This document shows, in pieces, positions 36,275-45,055 of a DNA stretch of 64,000 nt. Position 1 is the stretch's first letter. Every line of letters starts with the position of its first letter. The notes under the pieces are model-generated. The model was not told the DNA's origin and made no database searches. It saw only the letters and a program-made list of their open reading frames with translations. Source of the DNA: Christiangramia flava JLT2011 (GTDB taxonomy: Bacteria; Bacteroidota; Bacteroidia; Flavobacteriales; Flavobacteriaceae); NCBI RefSeq assembly GCF_001951155.1, contig NZ_CP016359.1:2132001-2196000 (forward strand), given 5' to 3'. The position numbers and the translations under genes were made by a program.

Positions 36275-37425
36275 AACCCTTTAATACAAAACGCATTTAT
36301 TTGTTGTTTTTAATCTTCCCAGTCATTCAGTTGGGAATGAGTTATTATTTATCGGTTTTTTTTATTGCATTCCTTTTTTATGGTATTATTTCCTTTTATA
36401 TCCCTGCTCTTCAAAAGAGATGGAATTTAATAATAATTTCGACATTTCTTTTTCTACTCAAAGTTTTTGTCGAAATCCTAAATAATGCATCAATCACCGA
36501 TATTTTACTTCCATTAAGACATCTAGTTTGCTTTATTGGAATTATAATTATTTCTGAAAATTTAATAAAGGCTCATTTGCCTTTACAAAAGGTCAAACTG
36601 TTAATTGGCTGTTTTTTAATTATTCTACTTGGTGTAGTTCTTGCTCAATATTATTATTTCTCGAAAGGGATTTTCTTTGGTATTCCTATTGATCTTTTTG
36701 TAATGAATAAGGGCACTTTGGAAGGGGCTAGTAAAGCATTATATTATGGGACGAGATTTAGACCAGTGGGATTTTATGGCGAGCCGTCCTATAATTCCTG
36801 GATTGTTATTTCCCTTTTAATGATAATCCTTATTAGAGATGAGTTTACAAAGAAATTTAAATACACCTTTATTATTATTAGTTACCTAATAATAATAATC
36901 TCGCAAGCGATGTCTGGTTTCTTTGCCATAAATATAATTTTACTGACTTGGTTTATAAAAACAAATAGGGACTCTTTAATTTATATTGTTGTTTTAGTAC
37001 TTATATCTATTATACTATTTGTCATAAATAAAAATTTTCAAATCTTTGAAAGATTGTACGGGATAATAGAGGGTTCGGATAGGTCTTATAATGGAAGGTT
37101 AATACAACCCTTAGAGTATATTAAAGAAATTTGGAAAAATCAAAGTTTGTTTGGAATTCCGAATTATTCAGATATAAGAGATGATATTGATAATGCAGCA
37201 ATAGCACTTGTTTTAAATTACGGTATTTTGTCCATACCCATTTTTCTTGCTTTTGTAAAGTTATTCAAGCATAATTGGCTACTAATTCTTTATATTCTTC
37301 TTAGTCTAAATTTTAATGGAAGTATTTTTAGGTTTGATAAAGTGTTGGTTCTGAGTCTAGTGATTGGCCTGTCTTATTGTACATTTTCTAATTTTTTGGG
37401 GAAATCAAGAGCAAGTTTTATATGA
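36259..37425 (+). CDS. wzy: Wzy-like polysaccharide polymerase, GTG start
   Basis: A 388-residue integral membrane protein with about 10-12 hydrophobic segments and one longer periplasmic loop (about 140-180) containing GTRFRPVGFYGEPSYNS, a pattern common in O-antigen ligase/polymerase-like proteins. The YNGRLIQPLEYI segment near 275 is also typical. It would join flipped repeat units. The start is GTG at 36259, overlapping the sulfotransferase by 16 bases. Very AT-rich: I count 18 and 19 G/C in the 60-base blocks at 36301 and 36901. A Wzy call by topology and location is reasonable but not proven. Confidence 0.78.
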   Translation: MESVIKPFNTKRIYLLFLIFPVIQLGMSYYLSVFFIAFLFYGIISFYIPALQKRWNLIIISTFLFLLKVFVEILNNASITDILLPLRHLVCFIGIIIISENLIKAHLPLQKVKLLIGCFLIILLGVVLAQYYYFSKGIFFGIPIDLFVMNKGTLEGASKALYYGTRFRPVGFYGEPSYNSWIVISLLMIILIRDEFTKKFKYTFIIISYLIIIISQAMSGFFAINIILLTWFIKTNRDSLIYIVVLVLISIILFVINKNFQIFERLYGIIEGSDRSYNGRLIQPLEYIKEIWKNQSLFGIPNYSDIRDDIDNAAIALVLNYGILSIPIFLAFVKLFKHNWLLILYILLSLNFNGSIFRFDKVLVLSLVIGLSYCTFSNFLGKSRASFI

Positions 37426-37431
37426 AAATTT

Positions 37432-38025
37432 ATGAATAAAGAACTTTTGAAAAAATACAGGTATTTTATAATATCTTTTCTTTATATACCTAGAAATTTT
37501 ATTTTTTGCTTTCTTAAGTTAGGCTACTGGAACAAGTCATGGAGGTTTATTAAATTACCCTTAATTCAAAAACATTCTAAGGCAACTATTTCTCTTGGTC
37601 GGAACATAAAGTTATGTAGTAATCCAAGAAAAAACAGTATTGGGGTATTCCAAAAAGTAATTATTAAGGCTCTCAGTCCAGAATCTAAAATATATATAGG
37701 AAATAATGTTGGTATATCAGGAGCAACAATTTCTGGAAAGGAAATAAATATTGGTAATAATGTTTTGATTGGGAGTGGTGTATTAATTACTGATAGCGAT
37801 GCCCATCCTATTCATCCGCAGGACCGGGATATAAATTCAAAAATTAAAACTTCACCAATAAATATTGAAGATGAAGTATTTATTGGTGCACGGTCAATTA
37901 TATTAAAAGGTGTTACTATAGGGAAGGGTTCAGTTATTGGCGCAGGATCTGTGGTAACTAAATCCATTCCACCTATGGTTATTGCTGCAGGCAATCCCGC
38001 AAAAATAATTACTGAAATTCGGTAG
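37432..38025 (+). CDS. Hexapeptide-repeat acyltransferase
   Basis: A 197-residue left-handed beta-helix transferase. A short hydrophobic N-terminal stretch is followed by hexapeptide repeats (IYIGNNVGISGATI, INIGNNVLIGSGVLI) and the typical catalytic His in SDAHPIHP, with IGAGSVVTKSIP and AAGNPAKII closing the family pattern. Probably O-acetylates a sugar of the repeat unit using acetyl-CoA. It starts 6 bases after wzy. Substrate unknown; it is one of three such enzymes in the locus. Confidence 0.87.
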   Translation: MNKELLKKYRYFIISFLYIPRNFIFCFLKLGYWNKSWRFIKLPLIQKHSKATISLGRNIKLCSNPRKNSIGVFQKVIIKALSPESKIYIGNNVGISGATISGKEINIGNNVLIGSGVLITDSDAHPIHPQDRDINSKIKTSPINIEDEVFIGARSIILKGVTIGKGSVIGAGSVVTKSIPPMVIAAGNPAKIITEIR

Positions 38026-38036
38026 AATCATCTTAT

Positions 38037-38873
38037 ATGAAAGTCGCAGTTTTAATAACTTCTTTTAATAGAAAACAACATACTTTTAAATGTATTCGAA
38101 GGCTTTTTGGAATATCAAAACGAGAATTAGATGTCTACTTGTTAGATGATAGTTCTAGCGATGGTACTGCTTCGTTAATTGCAGAAAGCTTCCCCAGTGT
38201 AAATATTATTAACGGCTCTGGGAATTGCTTCTGGAACAGAGGGATGTATAAGGCTTGGCAAGAAGGTTCAAAAAAAGATTACGATTTTTACATTTGGCTA
38301 AATGATGATGTTGTTTTATATGAAGACTCTTTGGAAGAACTATATAGGTGTTCAAGAGCTCAGGATCACAGAGCTGTTATTTCGGGGATAATTGAATGTA
38401 AAAACTCCCGGAAAATTCTATATGGAGGCAGTGATGAGTATAAACGTCTTATAAAGCCTAACGGAAATATGCAGAATATTACATTTATGAATGGCAATGT
38501 AGTTTTAGTTCCGAAGGTGGTATTCAATAATATTGGTAATTTGGATCCGGTTTTTCATCATGACTTAGGGGATGTTGATTTTGGCCTAAGGGCTAAAAAA
38601 AGAGGTTTTAATGTTCTCACAACAACAAAGCCAGTGGCCTCCGGTGAGTCCAATCCGCAATGTCGGGTAAGGCTTCAGAATAGTACACTTAGAAAAAGAT
38701 TTCAAAAACTTTATTCCCCTTTGGGATCCAACCCATTTATAAATTTTCATTTCCGAAAAAGACATTATGGATTGGTTAATGCCAGTATTTACTTTCTTTT
38801 CCAACATTTTTTAAATCTGCTGCCTGACAGTTTGAACAAAACTGTATTCGGAGATAGATACGTGGTAAAATGA
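38037..38873 (+). CDS. Family 2 glycosyltransferase
   Basis: A 278-residue GT-A enzyme. The N-terminus VAVLITSFNRKQHTFKCI is the family 2 nucleotide-binding start; LLDDSSSDGT, NCFWNRGMYKAW and the metal-binding NDD in WLNDDVVL are visible. The GSGNCFWNRGM pattern recalls rhamnosyltransferase-like GT2 members (WGN motif). It would add one sugar to the lipid-linked repeat in the cytoplasm. Overlaps the next GT gene by 4 bases. Donor and acceptor unknown. Confidence 0.88.
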   Translation: MKVAVLITSFNRKQHTFKCIRRLFGISKRELDVYLLDDSSSDGTASLIAESFPSVNIINGSGNCFWNRGMYKAWQEGSKKDYDFYIWLNDDVVLYEDSLEELYRCSRAQDHRAVISGIIECKNSRKILYGGSDEYKRLIKPNGNMQNITFMNGNVVLVPKVVFNNIGNLDPVFHHDLGDVDFGLRAKKRGFNVLTTTKPVASGESNPQCRVRLQNSTLRKRFQKLYSPLGSNPFINFHFRKRHYGLVNASIYFLFQHFLNLLPDSLNKTVFGDRYVVK

Positions 38874-40039
38874 AGCTTTTAAGAGTAATAACATCGATGG
38901 ACCCCAGATCAGGAGGTCCTTGCCAGGGTATTCGTAATAGTCTTCCTTATTTGGAGGCGATGAATGTAAGTAATGAAGTAGTGTGTCTTGATGATCCAAG
39001 CTTGGATTATCCCACTAAAGATAATTTTAAGATCTATAAACTTGGTATTGGAAAGACAGGATATCAATATCATCCAAGGCTAGTGAATTGGTTAGTTCAG
39101 AACCTAGGTAATTACAGTCATGTAATTGTGCACGGATTATGGCAGTTTCCAAATTATGGGGTATATAAAGCTATTGAAAAATTAAGAGCTAAAGGGGAAA
39201 GTATCCCAAAGGTAGCCTCTATGCCTCACGGAATGCTTGATCCGTATTTTCAAAAGGCCGAAGACCGAAGAATTAAGGCAATACGGAATGAAGTTGTTTG
39301 GAGATTTACGGAGAAGAAAGCTATTAATAATGCCGATGCCATTTTTTTTACCTGTGAGGAGGAATTAAAGCTAGCAAGGACCACCTTCAAAGGTTACGAA
39401 CCCAAAAGGGAGATCAACGTGGGTTATGGCATCCAGAAGCCTCCAAAATTCCGGGAGGAATTTTCAATAGCTTTTGGGAAGAGGTTGCCCAACCTCCAAA
39501 ATAACTATTGGCTTTTTTTAAGCCGTATTCATCCTAAAAAGGGAGTTGACTTGCTAATAAAAGCTTATAAGGAAAGTGTGCAAGAAAATAGCTCAATTCC
39601 GGACCTCGTTATTGCCGGGCCGCTGAATTCAAGTTATGCCAAAGAAATTCAGAAAATTGCTGGAGGTCATTCCAAGATACATTTTCCGGGAATGTTGGTC
39701 GGGGAGGAAAAATGGGGCGCATTGTATAATTGTGAGACTTTTATTCTTCCGAGTCACCAGGAAAATTTCGGGATCGCGGTAGTTGAAGCTATGGCCTGCG
39801 GGAAACCGGTGTTAATCTCTAAAAACGTGAATATTTGGAGGGAAATTTCAGAGATAAAGGGCGGTTGGTTTTTCAAAGACCTTACGGCAGCATCAATTTA
39901 TAATTCTTTAAAGGAATTTACTTTAAAACCGAAAGAGCAAATTGAGGCAGCTGGCGCTAATGCTCAAACTGGTTTTCAGAGACTTTTCAATGCCGAAAAA
40001 CAATCAGAAGTGCTTTTAAGGGAACTGCAGGAGCTTTGA
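38870..40039 (+). CDS. Family 4 glycosyltransferase
   Basis: A 389-residue GT-B retaining enzyme. The N-terminal glycine-rich MDPRSGGPCQGIRN and the C-terminal donor-binding part FLSRIHPKKGVDLLIKAY are followed by the E-x7-E motif in ENFGIAVVEAMACGKPVL. The ASMPHGMLDPYFQK segment is shared with other capsule GT4s. Adds one sugar to the repeat in the cytoplasm; donor unknown, with GDP-fucose or GDP-mannose as candidates from the neighbouring pathway genes. Coupled by 4-base and 1-base overlaps to its neighbours. Confidence 0.9.
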   Translation: MKLLRVITSMDPRSGGPCQGIRNSLPYLEAMNVSNEVVCLDDPSLDYPTKDNFKIYKLGIGKTGYQYHPRLVNWLVQNLGNYSHVIVHGLWQFPNYGVYKAIEKLRAKGESIPKVASMPHGMLDPYFQKAEDRRIKAIRNEVVWRFTEKKAINNADAIFFTCEEELKLARTTFKGYEPKREINVGYGIQKPPKFREEFSIAFGKRLPNLQNNYWLFLSRIHPKKGVDLLIKAYKESVQENSSIPDLVIAGPLNSSYAKEIQKIAGGHSKIHFPGMLVGEEKWGALYNCETFILPSHQENFGIAVVEAMACGKPVLISKNVNIWREISEIKGGWFFKDLTAASIYNSLKEFTLKPKEQIEAAGANAQTGFQRLFNAEKQSEVLLRELQEL

Positions 40040-40587
40040 TGGAAAAGGAAATACCAACATATGTGGATACAATTCCGAGATCGGATAAGTTCTATAGATT
40101 GATTTGGCGATTGGTGAGTTTGTTTCTTTTTAAGCCCTTTTCCCTGCCAATTTTCAATTTGTGGAGAGCATTTTTGTTGAAATTATTTGGAGCTAAAATT
40201 GGAAAAGGATCCATTATCCATGCATCTGCATATATTCCATCACCAAAGAATTTGAAAGTTGGTAAAGAATCAGCTATTGGACCCGAAGTCAAATTGCATA
40301 TCGGTTTAACTTTAATTGGAAATAAGGTTACAATCTCTCAACGAAGTTACTTATGTAGTGCCACTCACAAAATTGATTCAATAAACACACCATTTATTTC
40401 AGGGAAAATTGAAATAGAAGATTTTGCATGGGTAGCTGCGGAAAGTTTTATAATGAACAATACTAGAATCGGGGAAGGTGCTATTGTGGGGGCAAGGTCT
40501 GCGGTATTTAAAGATATTGCACCCTGGACAGTTGTTGGTGGTAATCCCGCGAAATTTTTAAAAGAACGAATTGTACATGAACATTAA
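40039..40587 (+). CDS. WcaF-like colanic-acid-type acetyltransferase
   Basis: A 182-residue hexapeptide acyltransferase of the WcaF/putative colanic acid acetyltransferase type. The N-terminus DTIPRSDKFYRLIWRLVSLF and the LLKLFGAKIGKGSIIHASAY segment are typical, as are QRSYLCSATHKID, with the probable catalytic His, and GGNPAKFLKER at the end. Start ATG 40039 overlaps the GT4 stop by one base (TGATG). Probably acetylates a repeat-unit sugar. Confidence 0.87.
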   Translation: MEKEIPTYVDTIPRSDKFYRLIWRLVSLFLFKPFSLPIFNLWRAFLLKLFGAKIGKGSIIHASAYIPSPKNLKVGKESAIGPEVKLHIGLTLIGNKVTISQRSYLCSATHKIDSINTPFISGKIEIEDFAWVAAESFIMNNTRIGEGAIVGARSAVFKDIAPWTVVGGNPAKFLKERIVHEH

Positions 40588-41125
40588 TGACTTTCAACCT
40601 GTTCAAACTACTCCTTACTCTTTATTGGTGAAACTCAAAGTTTATTTTTGGAGATTTACTAATCGGACTTTATTTAGAATTATCCCTAATCAAATTCGTA
40701 GTCCTAGAATTATCTTGCTGCAATTATTCGGAGCAAAAGTTCATTCAGGAGCTTTCATAAACCGAAAATCTAACATTGAACATCCGTGGAATTTGGAAAT
40801 CGGCAATCTTTCTAGTCTAGGTGAAAACTCATGGGCATATTGTCTAGATAAAATTAGTATAGGTGAAAAGTGTACTATTGGTAAGGATTCTTACCTTATT
40901 ACTGGATCACATGATATTTCTCATCCAAATTTTTACCAAACAACTAAACCAATTAAAATAGATTCTGGGACTTGGGTTTCGACCGGGTGTTATATTCTTC
41001 CTGGGGTTCATTTAAAGGAGTTTACCGTCGTGGCGGCAAACTCAAATGTTATAAAAAGCACCGAAAAATTCGATGTCATTGGAGGTAATCCTGCCAAATT
41101 CATTAAAAAAAGAGTAATTACCTAG
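40577..41125 (+). CDS. Second WcaF-like acetyltransferase
   Basis: A 182-residue hexapeptide acyltransferase similar in layout to its upstream neighbour: LLQLFGAKVHSGAFI, then ISIGEKCTIGKDSYLITGSHDI with the likely catalytic His, and VIGGNPAKFIKKR at the end. Start ATG 40577 lies 11 bases inside the preceding gene. Two adjacent paralogous acetyltransferases suggest duplication and acetylation at two positions. Substrate unknown. Confidence 0.86.
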   Translation: MNINDFQPVQTTPYSLLVKLKVYFWRFTNRTLFRIIPNQIRSPRIILLQLFGAKVHSGAFINRKSNIEHPWNLEIGNLSSLGENSWAYCLDKISIGEKCTIGKDSYLITGSHDISHPNFYQTTKPIKIDSGTWVSTGCYILPGVHLKEFTVVAANSNVIKSTEKFDVIGGNPAKFIKKRVIT

Positions 41126-41130
41126 AAGTA

Positions 41131-42024
41131 GTGAGGTCTTCTATTTCAGTTATAATATTAACCTTTAACGAAGAAAAGCATCTTAAGAGATGCATTAAAT
41201 CTTTAAAAGGAATTGCTGATGAAATTATTGTGGTGGATTCTTACAGTAGTGATAATACAGTCCAGATCGCAAAAGATATGGGGGCTAAGGTGTATCAAAA
41301 CTCCTGGGTTAATTATGCTACCCAATTTAACTGGGCTCTTAAGAACTGCGAAATAAGTTCTGAATGGGTATGGAGAATTGATGCAGATGAATACATTGAG
41401 CCTCTGGGATTCTCGATATCTAATTATTTAGCAAAACTGTCACCAGAAATCACTGGCTTATACATAAAACGTAAAGTAGTTTTTTTAGAAAAACCTTTAA
41501 TGTATGGAGGCTGGTATCCTGTATGGCATTTGAAAATATGGAGACACGGTTCCGGAAAGTGCGAAGCCAGATGGATGGATGAGCACATTATATTGGATTC
41601 TGGAAAAACCGAACGGATTGATATTGTACAGGTAGATGAAAATTTGAACGATCTCACTTGGTGGACAGCGAAACATAATTCTTATGCTACCCGGGAAATG
41701 ATCGATCTATTGGATACCAAATATGAAATCTTTTCTAAGAATGAACTAAAGCCCAATTTTTTCGGTACCACGGAACAGAAAAAAAGATGGTTGAAATTAA
41801 GGTATTTAAATTTACCTCTTTTCCTTCGCCCTTTTGTTTATTTTATCTATAGGTATTTCTTTAAATTAGGTTTTCTTGATGGAAAACAGGGCTTTGTATG
41901 GCACTTACTACAGGGATTCTGGTATCGTTTTTTAGTGGATGCCAAGATCTTTGAATTAAATCTTAAATTCAAAAATGACCGTAAAGCCATTATCGATTTT
42001 ATCAAAACTACATATAATATCTAA
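41131..42024 (+). CDS. Family 2 glycosyltransferase, WaaE/KdtX-like, GTG start
   Basis: A 297-residue GT-A enzyme with SVIILTFNEEKHLKRCI, IVVDSYSSDNTVQIA, WVNYATQFNWALKN and the metal-binding WRIDADEYI. The pattern with NEEKHLKRC and a C-terminal aromatic amphipathic segment (PFVYFIYRYFFKLGFLDGKQG) resembles the WaaE-type beta-glycosyltransferases, which often sit at the membrane surface. Start codon GTG at 41131, 5 bases after the previous stop. Donor unknown. Confidence 0.88.
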   Translation: MRSSISVIILTFNEEKHLKRCIKSLKGIADEIIVVDSYSSDNTVQIAKDMGAKVYQNSWVNYATQFNWALKNCEISSEWVWRIDADEYIEPLGFSISNYLAKLSPEITGLYIKRKVVFLEKPLMYGGWYPVWHLKIWRHGSGKCEARWMDEHIILDSGKTERIDIVQVDENLNDLTWWTAKHNSYATREMIDLLDTKYEIFSKNELKPNFFGTTEQKKRWLKLRYLNLPLFLRPFVYFIYRYFFKLGFLDGKQGFVWHLLQGFWYRFLVDAKIFELNLKFKNDRKAIIDFIKTTYNI

Positions 42025-42030
42025 GCCCTT

Positions 42031-42789
42031 GTGAAATTATCAATTATTACCATTGTCTTTAATAACAAGGATTCCATAGCCCAGTGTATCGAGTCGATGC
42101 GGTTTCAATCCTATGCAAATGTTGAGCATGTTTTGATCGATGGGGGTTCAACCGATGGCACTCTTGAAATTATTGAAAATTATAAAGATGATCTGGGTTA
42201 TTTCGTTTCTGAAATGGATAATGGTCTTTATGATGCTCTCAATAAAGGAATTCAGAAGTGTACAGGTGATGTGATCGGGATCCTTCATTCGGATGATCTT
42301 TATTATAAAAAAGATACGCTTGAAAAAATAGCTGAAACTTTTAATAGAACTGATGCTGATCTTGTTTATGCCAAAGGGAAATATGTGGACAAGGAGGATA
42401 TTTCTAAAATAAAGCGGTTATATCCCTCAAAGGACTATAAACCCAAGTATTTAAATTTCGGTTGGATTCCCCTTCACACTACTATTTATGTTAAAAAAGA
42501 GGTTTTTGAAAAATTTGGATTATATAATCTTAGATACTCCATAGCAAGCGATTATGATATTTCGCTCCGCTGGTTCAAAAATGATCAAATCAAAAAGGTT
42601 TTTCTTGATGAGTGGGTGGTGAAGATGAGACTGGGAGGGAAAAGTACCACTGCCAGTCTTCAAAAGAAAAAATCTTCCGAAGACCTTAAGATAATAAAGA
42701 AACATGGCTTAAGGGGTAAATTTACTCTGGCCTGCAAAATAGTAAGAAAGATCCCACAATATCTTATTCCAAGGCTTATTGCCTCCTAA
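42031..42789 (+). CDS. Family 2 glycosyltransferase, WcaA/PGL-like, GTG start
   Basis: A 252-residue GT-A enzyme: LSIITIVFNNKDSIAQCIES, IDGGSTDGTLEII, SEMDNGLYDALNKGI and the metal-binding HSDD. The SEMDNGLYDALNKG run is typical of colanic-acid-like GT2 enzymes (WcaE type). GTG start at 42031, 6 bases after the previous stop. Last sugar-adding gene of the block. A weak hairpin AACTAT/ATAGTT lies just after its stop. Confidence 0.88.
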   Translation: MKLSIITIVFNNKDSIAQCIESMRFQSYANVEHVLIDGGSTDGTLEIIENYKDDLGYFVSEMDNGLYDALNKGIQKCTGDVIGILHSDDLYYKKDTLEKIAETFNRTDADLVYAKGKYVDKEDISKIKRLYPSKDYKPKYLNFGWIPLHTTIYVKKEVFEKFGLYNLRYSIASDYDISLRWFKNDQIKKVFLDEWVVKMRLGGKSTTASLQKKKSSEDLKIIKKHGLRGKFTLACKIVRKIPQYLIPRLIAS

Positions 42790-42855
42790 CTATCCCTACA
42801 ATAGTTCAATTATTTTATTCAAACTGATTTTTAACCACCCAAATCAACTTTCGTT

Positions 42856-44199
42856 ATGAAAAGATCTGATCTTATCATTCCGATCTCTATTGTAGTACAT
42901 TTAGCGATCATTCATTTTACTTTAAATTACTTTTTGCCATCACATCTTATCGGTTGGAAAACCATTAGTGCTTATCTAGGTTTCTGGGTTTTGGTATGTA
43001 TATTTATGGATTTTTATCCCACATCCCGGAAAGAGCGTTTCTTCGAAAACTTCCATCGGTTTATTCAGGTGTTTCTATTATTCTGTCTGGGTTATTTTAC
43101 AATTTTCGCATTTAAAAATTTTCATTTTCAAATTTTAAATCAGGCTTACATATTAAGTTGGCTGTTCTTTTTCCTATTGATATATAGAATTCTGTTTTTC
43201 TATATCAGAAATAAATGGAGGATTCTTGGTGGGAATTCGGCGAGAGTAATTGTAATAGGCCGTGACCGAAACTTAAAAAAAATAAGGCAGATTTTTGATG
43301 AGCCCGAACTGGGATATCGTTATTTAGGCTATTTCGATGAGAATAGTTCTGCAAGTCAAACGTATCATGGAAAGGTTGCTCACTCCTATCAGTATATATT
43401 AGAAAATGGTGTTGATGAAATATATTGTTTGGCCTCAAGATTAAGTAAGCAACAATTAAATGATTTGATAACCTTTGCAGACAATAATTTAAAGAAGATT
43501 AAGATAATTCCAGATAATAAGGAAATCTTTACTAGGGCAATGGATGTGGAGCTTTTTAATAAAATACCGATTCTTAATTTGCGCAAGTCGCCTTTGGAAA
43601 CCCCTTATGCGGTTTATGGTAAACGAATTTTTGACGTTATTTTTTCGGGAGTCGTGATTCTTTTTATCCTTTCTTGGTTAACTCCGATATTATATATTTT
43701 AATTAAAGCTGAATCAAAAGGACCTTTATTTTTTAGGCAAAAGCGTCATGGTGTAAATAAAAAGGAATTTAATTGTCTGAAGTTTCGATCCATGGCGGTA
43801 AATTCTCAGGCACATGAACAAATGGCTTTAAAAGGGGATTCTAGAGTTACTAGAATTGGGGCATTTATTCGAAGGACTAGTATAGATGAATTGCCGCAAT
43901 TTTTTAATGTTTTAATGGGAAATATGAGCGTTGTAGGTCCAAGGCCGCATATGCAAGCTCATACTTTCCAATATGAAACTTCTGTAGACAAATACTTAGT
44001 TAGACACTATGCAAAACCTGGAATAACCGGCCTGGCACAGATTAAGGGTTATAGGGGAGAAATTATTGAGGAACGAGATATTATTAATCGAACAAGGTTA
44101 GATATATTTTATTTAGAAAAATGGTCTCCGTTGCTGGATATTCAGATTATAACTCGTACCGTTACTAATGCATTGGGAGGTGAAGAAAAAGCTTATTAG
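42856..44199 (+). CDS. Initiating polyprenyl-phosphate glycosylphosphotransferase (WcaJ-like)
   Basis: A 447-residue enzyme that loads the first sugar phosphate, probably glucose or galactose, onto undecaprenyl phosphate. Four N-terminal membrane helices (to about 120), a CoA-binding-like domain (VIVIGRDRNLKKI onward) and the C-terminal bacterial sugar transferase domain: KRIFDVIFSGVVIL, the re-entrant helix, PLFFRQKRHGVNKKEF, KFRSM, RRTSIDELPQFFNVLMG and VGPRPHM. This fixes the locus as a Wzx/Wzy system with a lipid-linked repeat. It follows the last GT by 66 bases and precedes wza. Confidence 0.93.
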   Translation: MKRSDLIIPISIVVHLAIIHFTLNYFLPSHLIGWKTISAYLGFWVLVCIFMDFYPTSRKERFFENFHRFIQVFLLFCLGYFTIFAFKNFHFQILNQAYILSWLFFFLLIYRILFFYIRNKWRILGGNSARVIVIGRDRNLKKIRQIFDEPELGYRYLGYFDENSSASQTYHGKVAHSYQYILENGVDEIYCLASRLSKQQLNDLITFADNNLKKIKIIPDNKEIFTRAMDVELFNKIPILNLRKSPLETPYAVYGKRIFDVIFSGVVILFILSWLTPILYILIKAESKGPLFFRQKRHGVNKKEFNCLKFRSMAVNSQAHEQMALKGDSRVTRIGAFIRRTSIDELPQFFNVLMGNMSVVGPRPHMQAHTFQYETSVDKYLVRHYAKPGITGLAQIKGYRGEIIEERDIINRTRLDIFYLEKWSPLLDIQIITRTVTNALGGEEKAY

Positions 44200-44231
44200 G
44201 TTTTCACATTTTTTTAACGAATTAATAATTC

Positions 44232-44239
44232 TATCTTCG
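44232..44239 (+). promoter_or_regulatory. Promoter -7 element of wza-wzc
   Basis: TATCTTCG, one base off TAnnTTTG, 10 bases before the wza ATG. Suggests that export genes have their own promoter. Confidence 0.5.
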
Positions 44240-44249
44240 CAAAAATTTA

Positions 44250-45053
44250 ATGAGAATGAAAATTGGAGTTTCGATAAGAAATATTTTATCGATTATTTTA
44301 GTATGCAGTTTCCTTACCTCTTGTGTATCACGTAAGGAAGTAGTTTATTTCCAGGGTCTGGAAAGGGCAGATCAGCAACTATCTGAAAATATTAGTAAAG
44401 GTCTGAAAATCAAACCTAATGATTTATTGACTATAACGGTGTCTGCGCCGGAGCAGGCGGCGGCTATGCCATTCAATTTACCAGTTGTCGGGATGCCTCA
44501 ATCAGGAAGCACGATGGATCTTGGCGTGACCGGAAGACAGCAATTACAAACGTACCTGGTGAATAATGACGGAACGATTCGATTTCCGGTTTTAGGAAGC
44601 ATAAAAGCCATTGATTTGAACCGTAAGGAACTGGCAGATCTTTTATCTGATAAAATAAGTGATTATGTTCAGGACCCGATTGTGAATGTGAGAATCGTGA
44701 ACTTCCAGGTGAGTGTTTTAGGAGAAGTCAATCGTCCTGGCACATTCGAAATACGTGATGAATATTTAAGTTTGCCTAAAGCTTTAGGACTTGCAGGTGA
44801 CCTGACTATTTATGGTAAACGCAAGAATGTGTTGGTGGTTCGGGAACAAAACGGGCAAAAGACTCATGCTTATTTAGACCTGACCGATCCTTATGTTTTA
44901 GAGTCTCCCTTTTATTATTTGCAGCAAAACGATGTAGTGTATGTGGAGCCGAATGGGGCACAGGTGCAGTCTGCAAGTTATAATAGAAATGCCTCAGTTT
45001 ATATTTCCATAGCGTCAGTGCTCGTTTCACTGGCAGTACTTTTAACTAGATAA
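44250..45053 (+). CDS. wza: Polysaccharide export outer-membrane lipoprotein (Wza-like)
   Basis: A 267-residue lipoprotein: signal peptide with SFLTSC, lipid-modified Cys at about residue 25. The mature part has the poly_export domain (GLKIKPNDLLTITVSAPEQAAAM and LVNNDGTIRFPVLGSIKAIDLNRKEL) and SLBB-like repeats (VNRPGTFEIRDEYLSLPKAL). A C-terminal hydrophobic helix (SVYISIASVLVSLAVLLT) is the segment that crosses the outer membrane in Wza. Shorter than E. coli Wza, normal for Bacteroidetes. Two bases separate it from wzc. Confidence 0.92.
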   Translation: MRMKIGVSIRNILSIILVCSFLTSCVSRKEVVYFQGLERADQQLSENISKGLKIKPNDLLTITVSAPEQAAAMPFNLPVVGMPQSGSTMDLGVTGRQQLQTYLVNNDGTIRFPVLGSIKAIDLNRKELADLLSDKISDYVQDPIVNVRIVNFQVSVLGEVNRPGTFEIRDEYLSLPKALGLAGDLTIYGKRKNVLVVREQNGQKTHAYLDLTDPYVLESPFYYLQQNDVVYVEPNGAQVQSASYNRNASVYISIASVLVSLAVLLTR

Positions 45054-45055
45054 TT

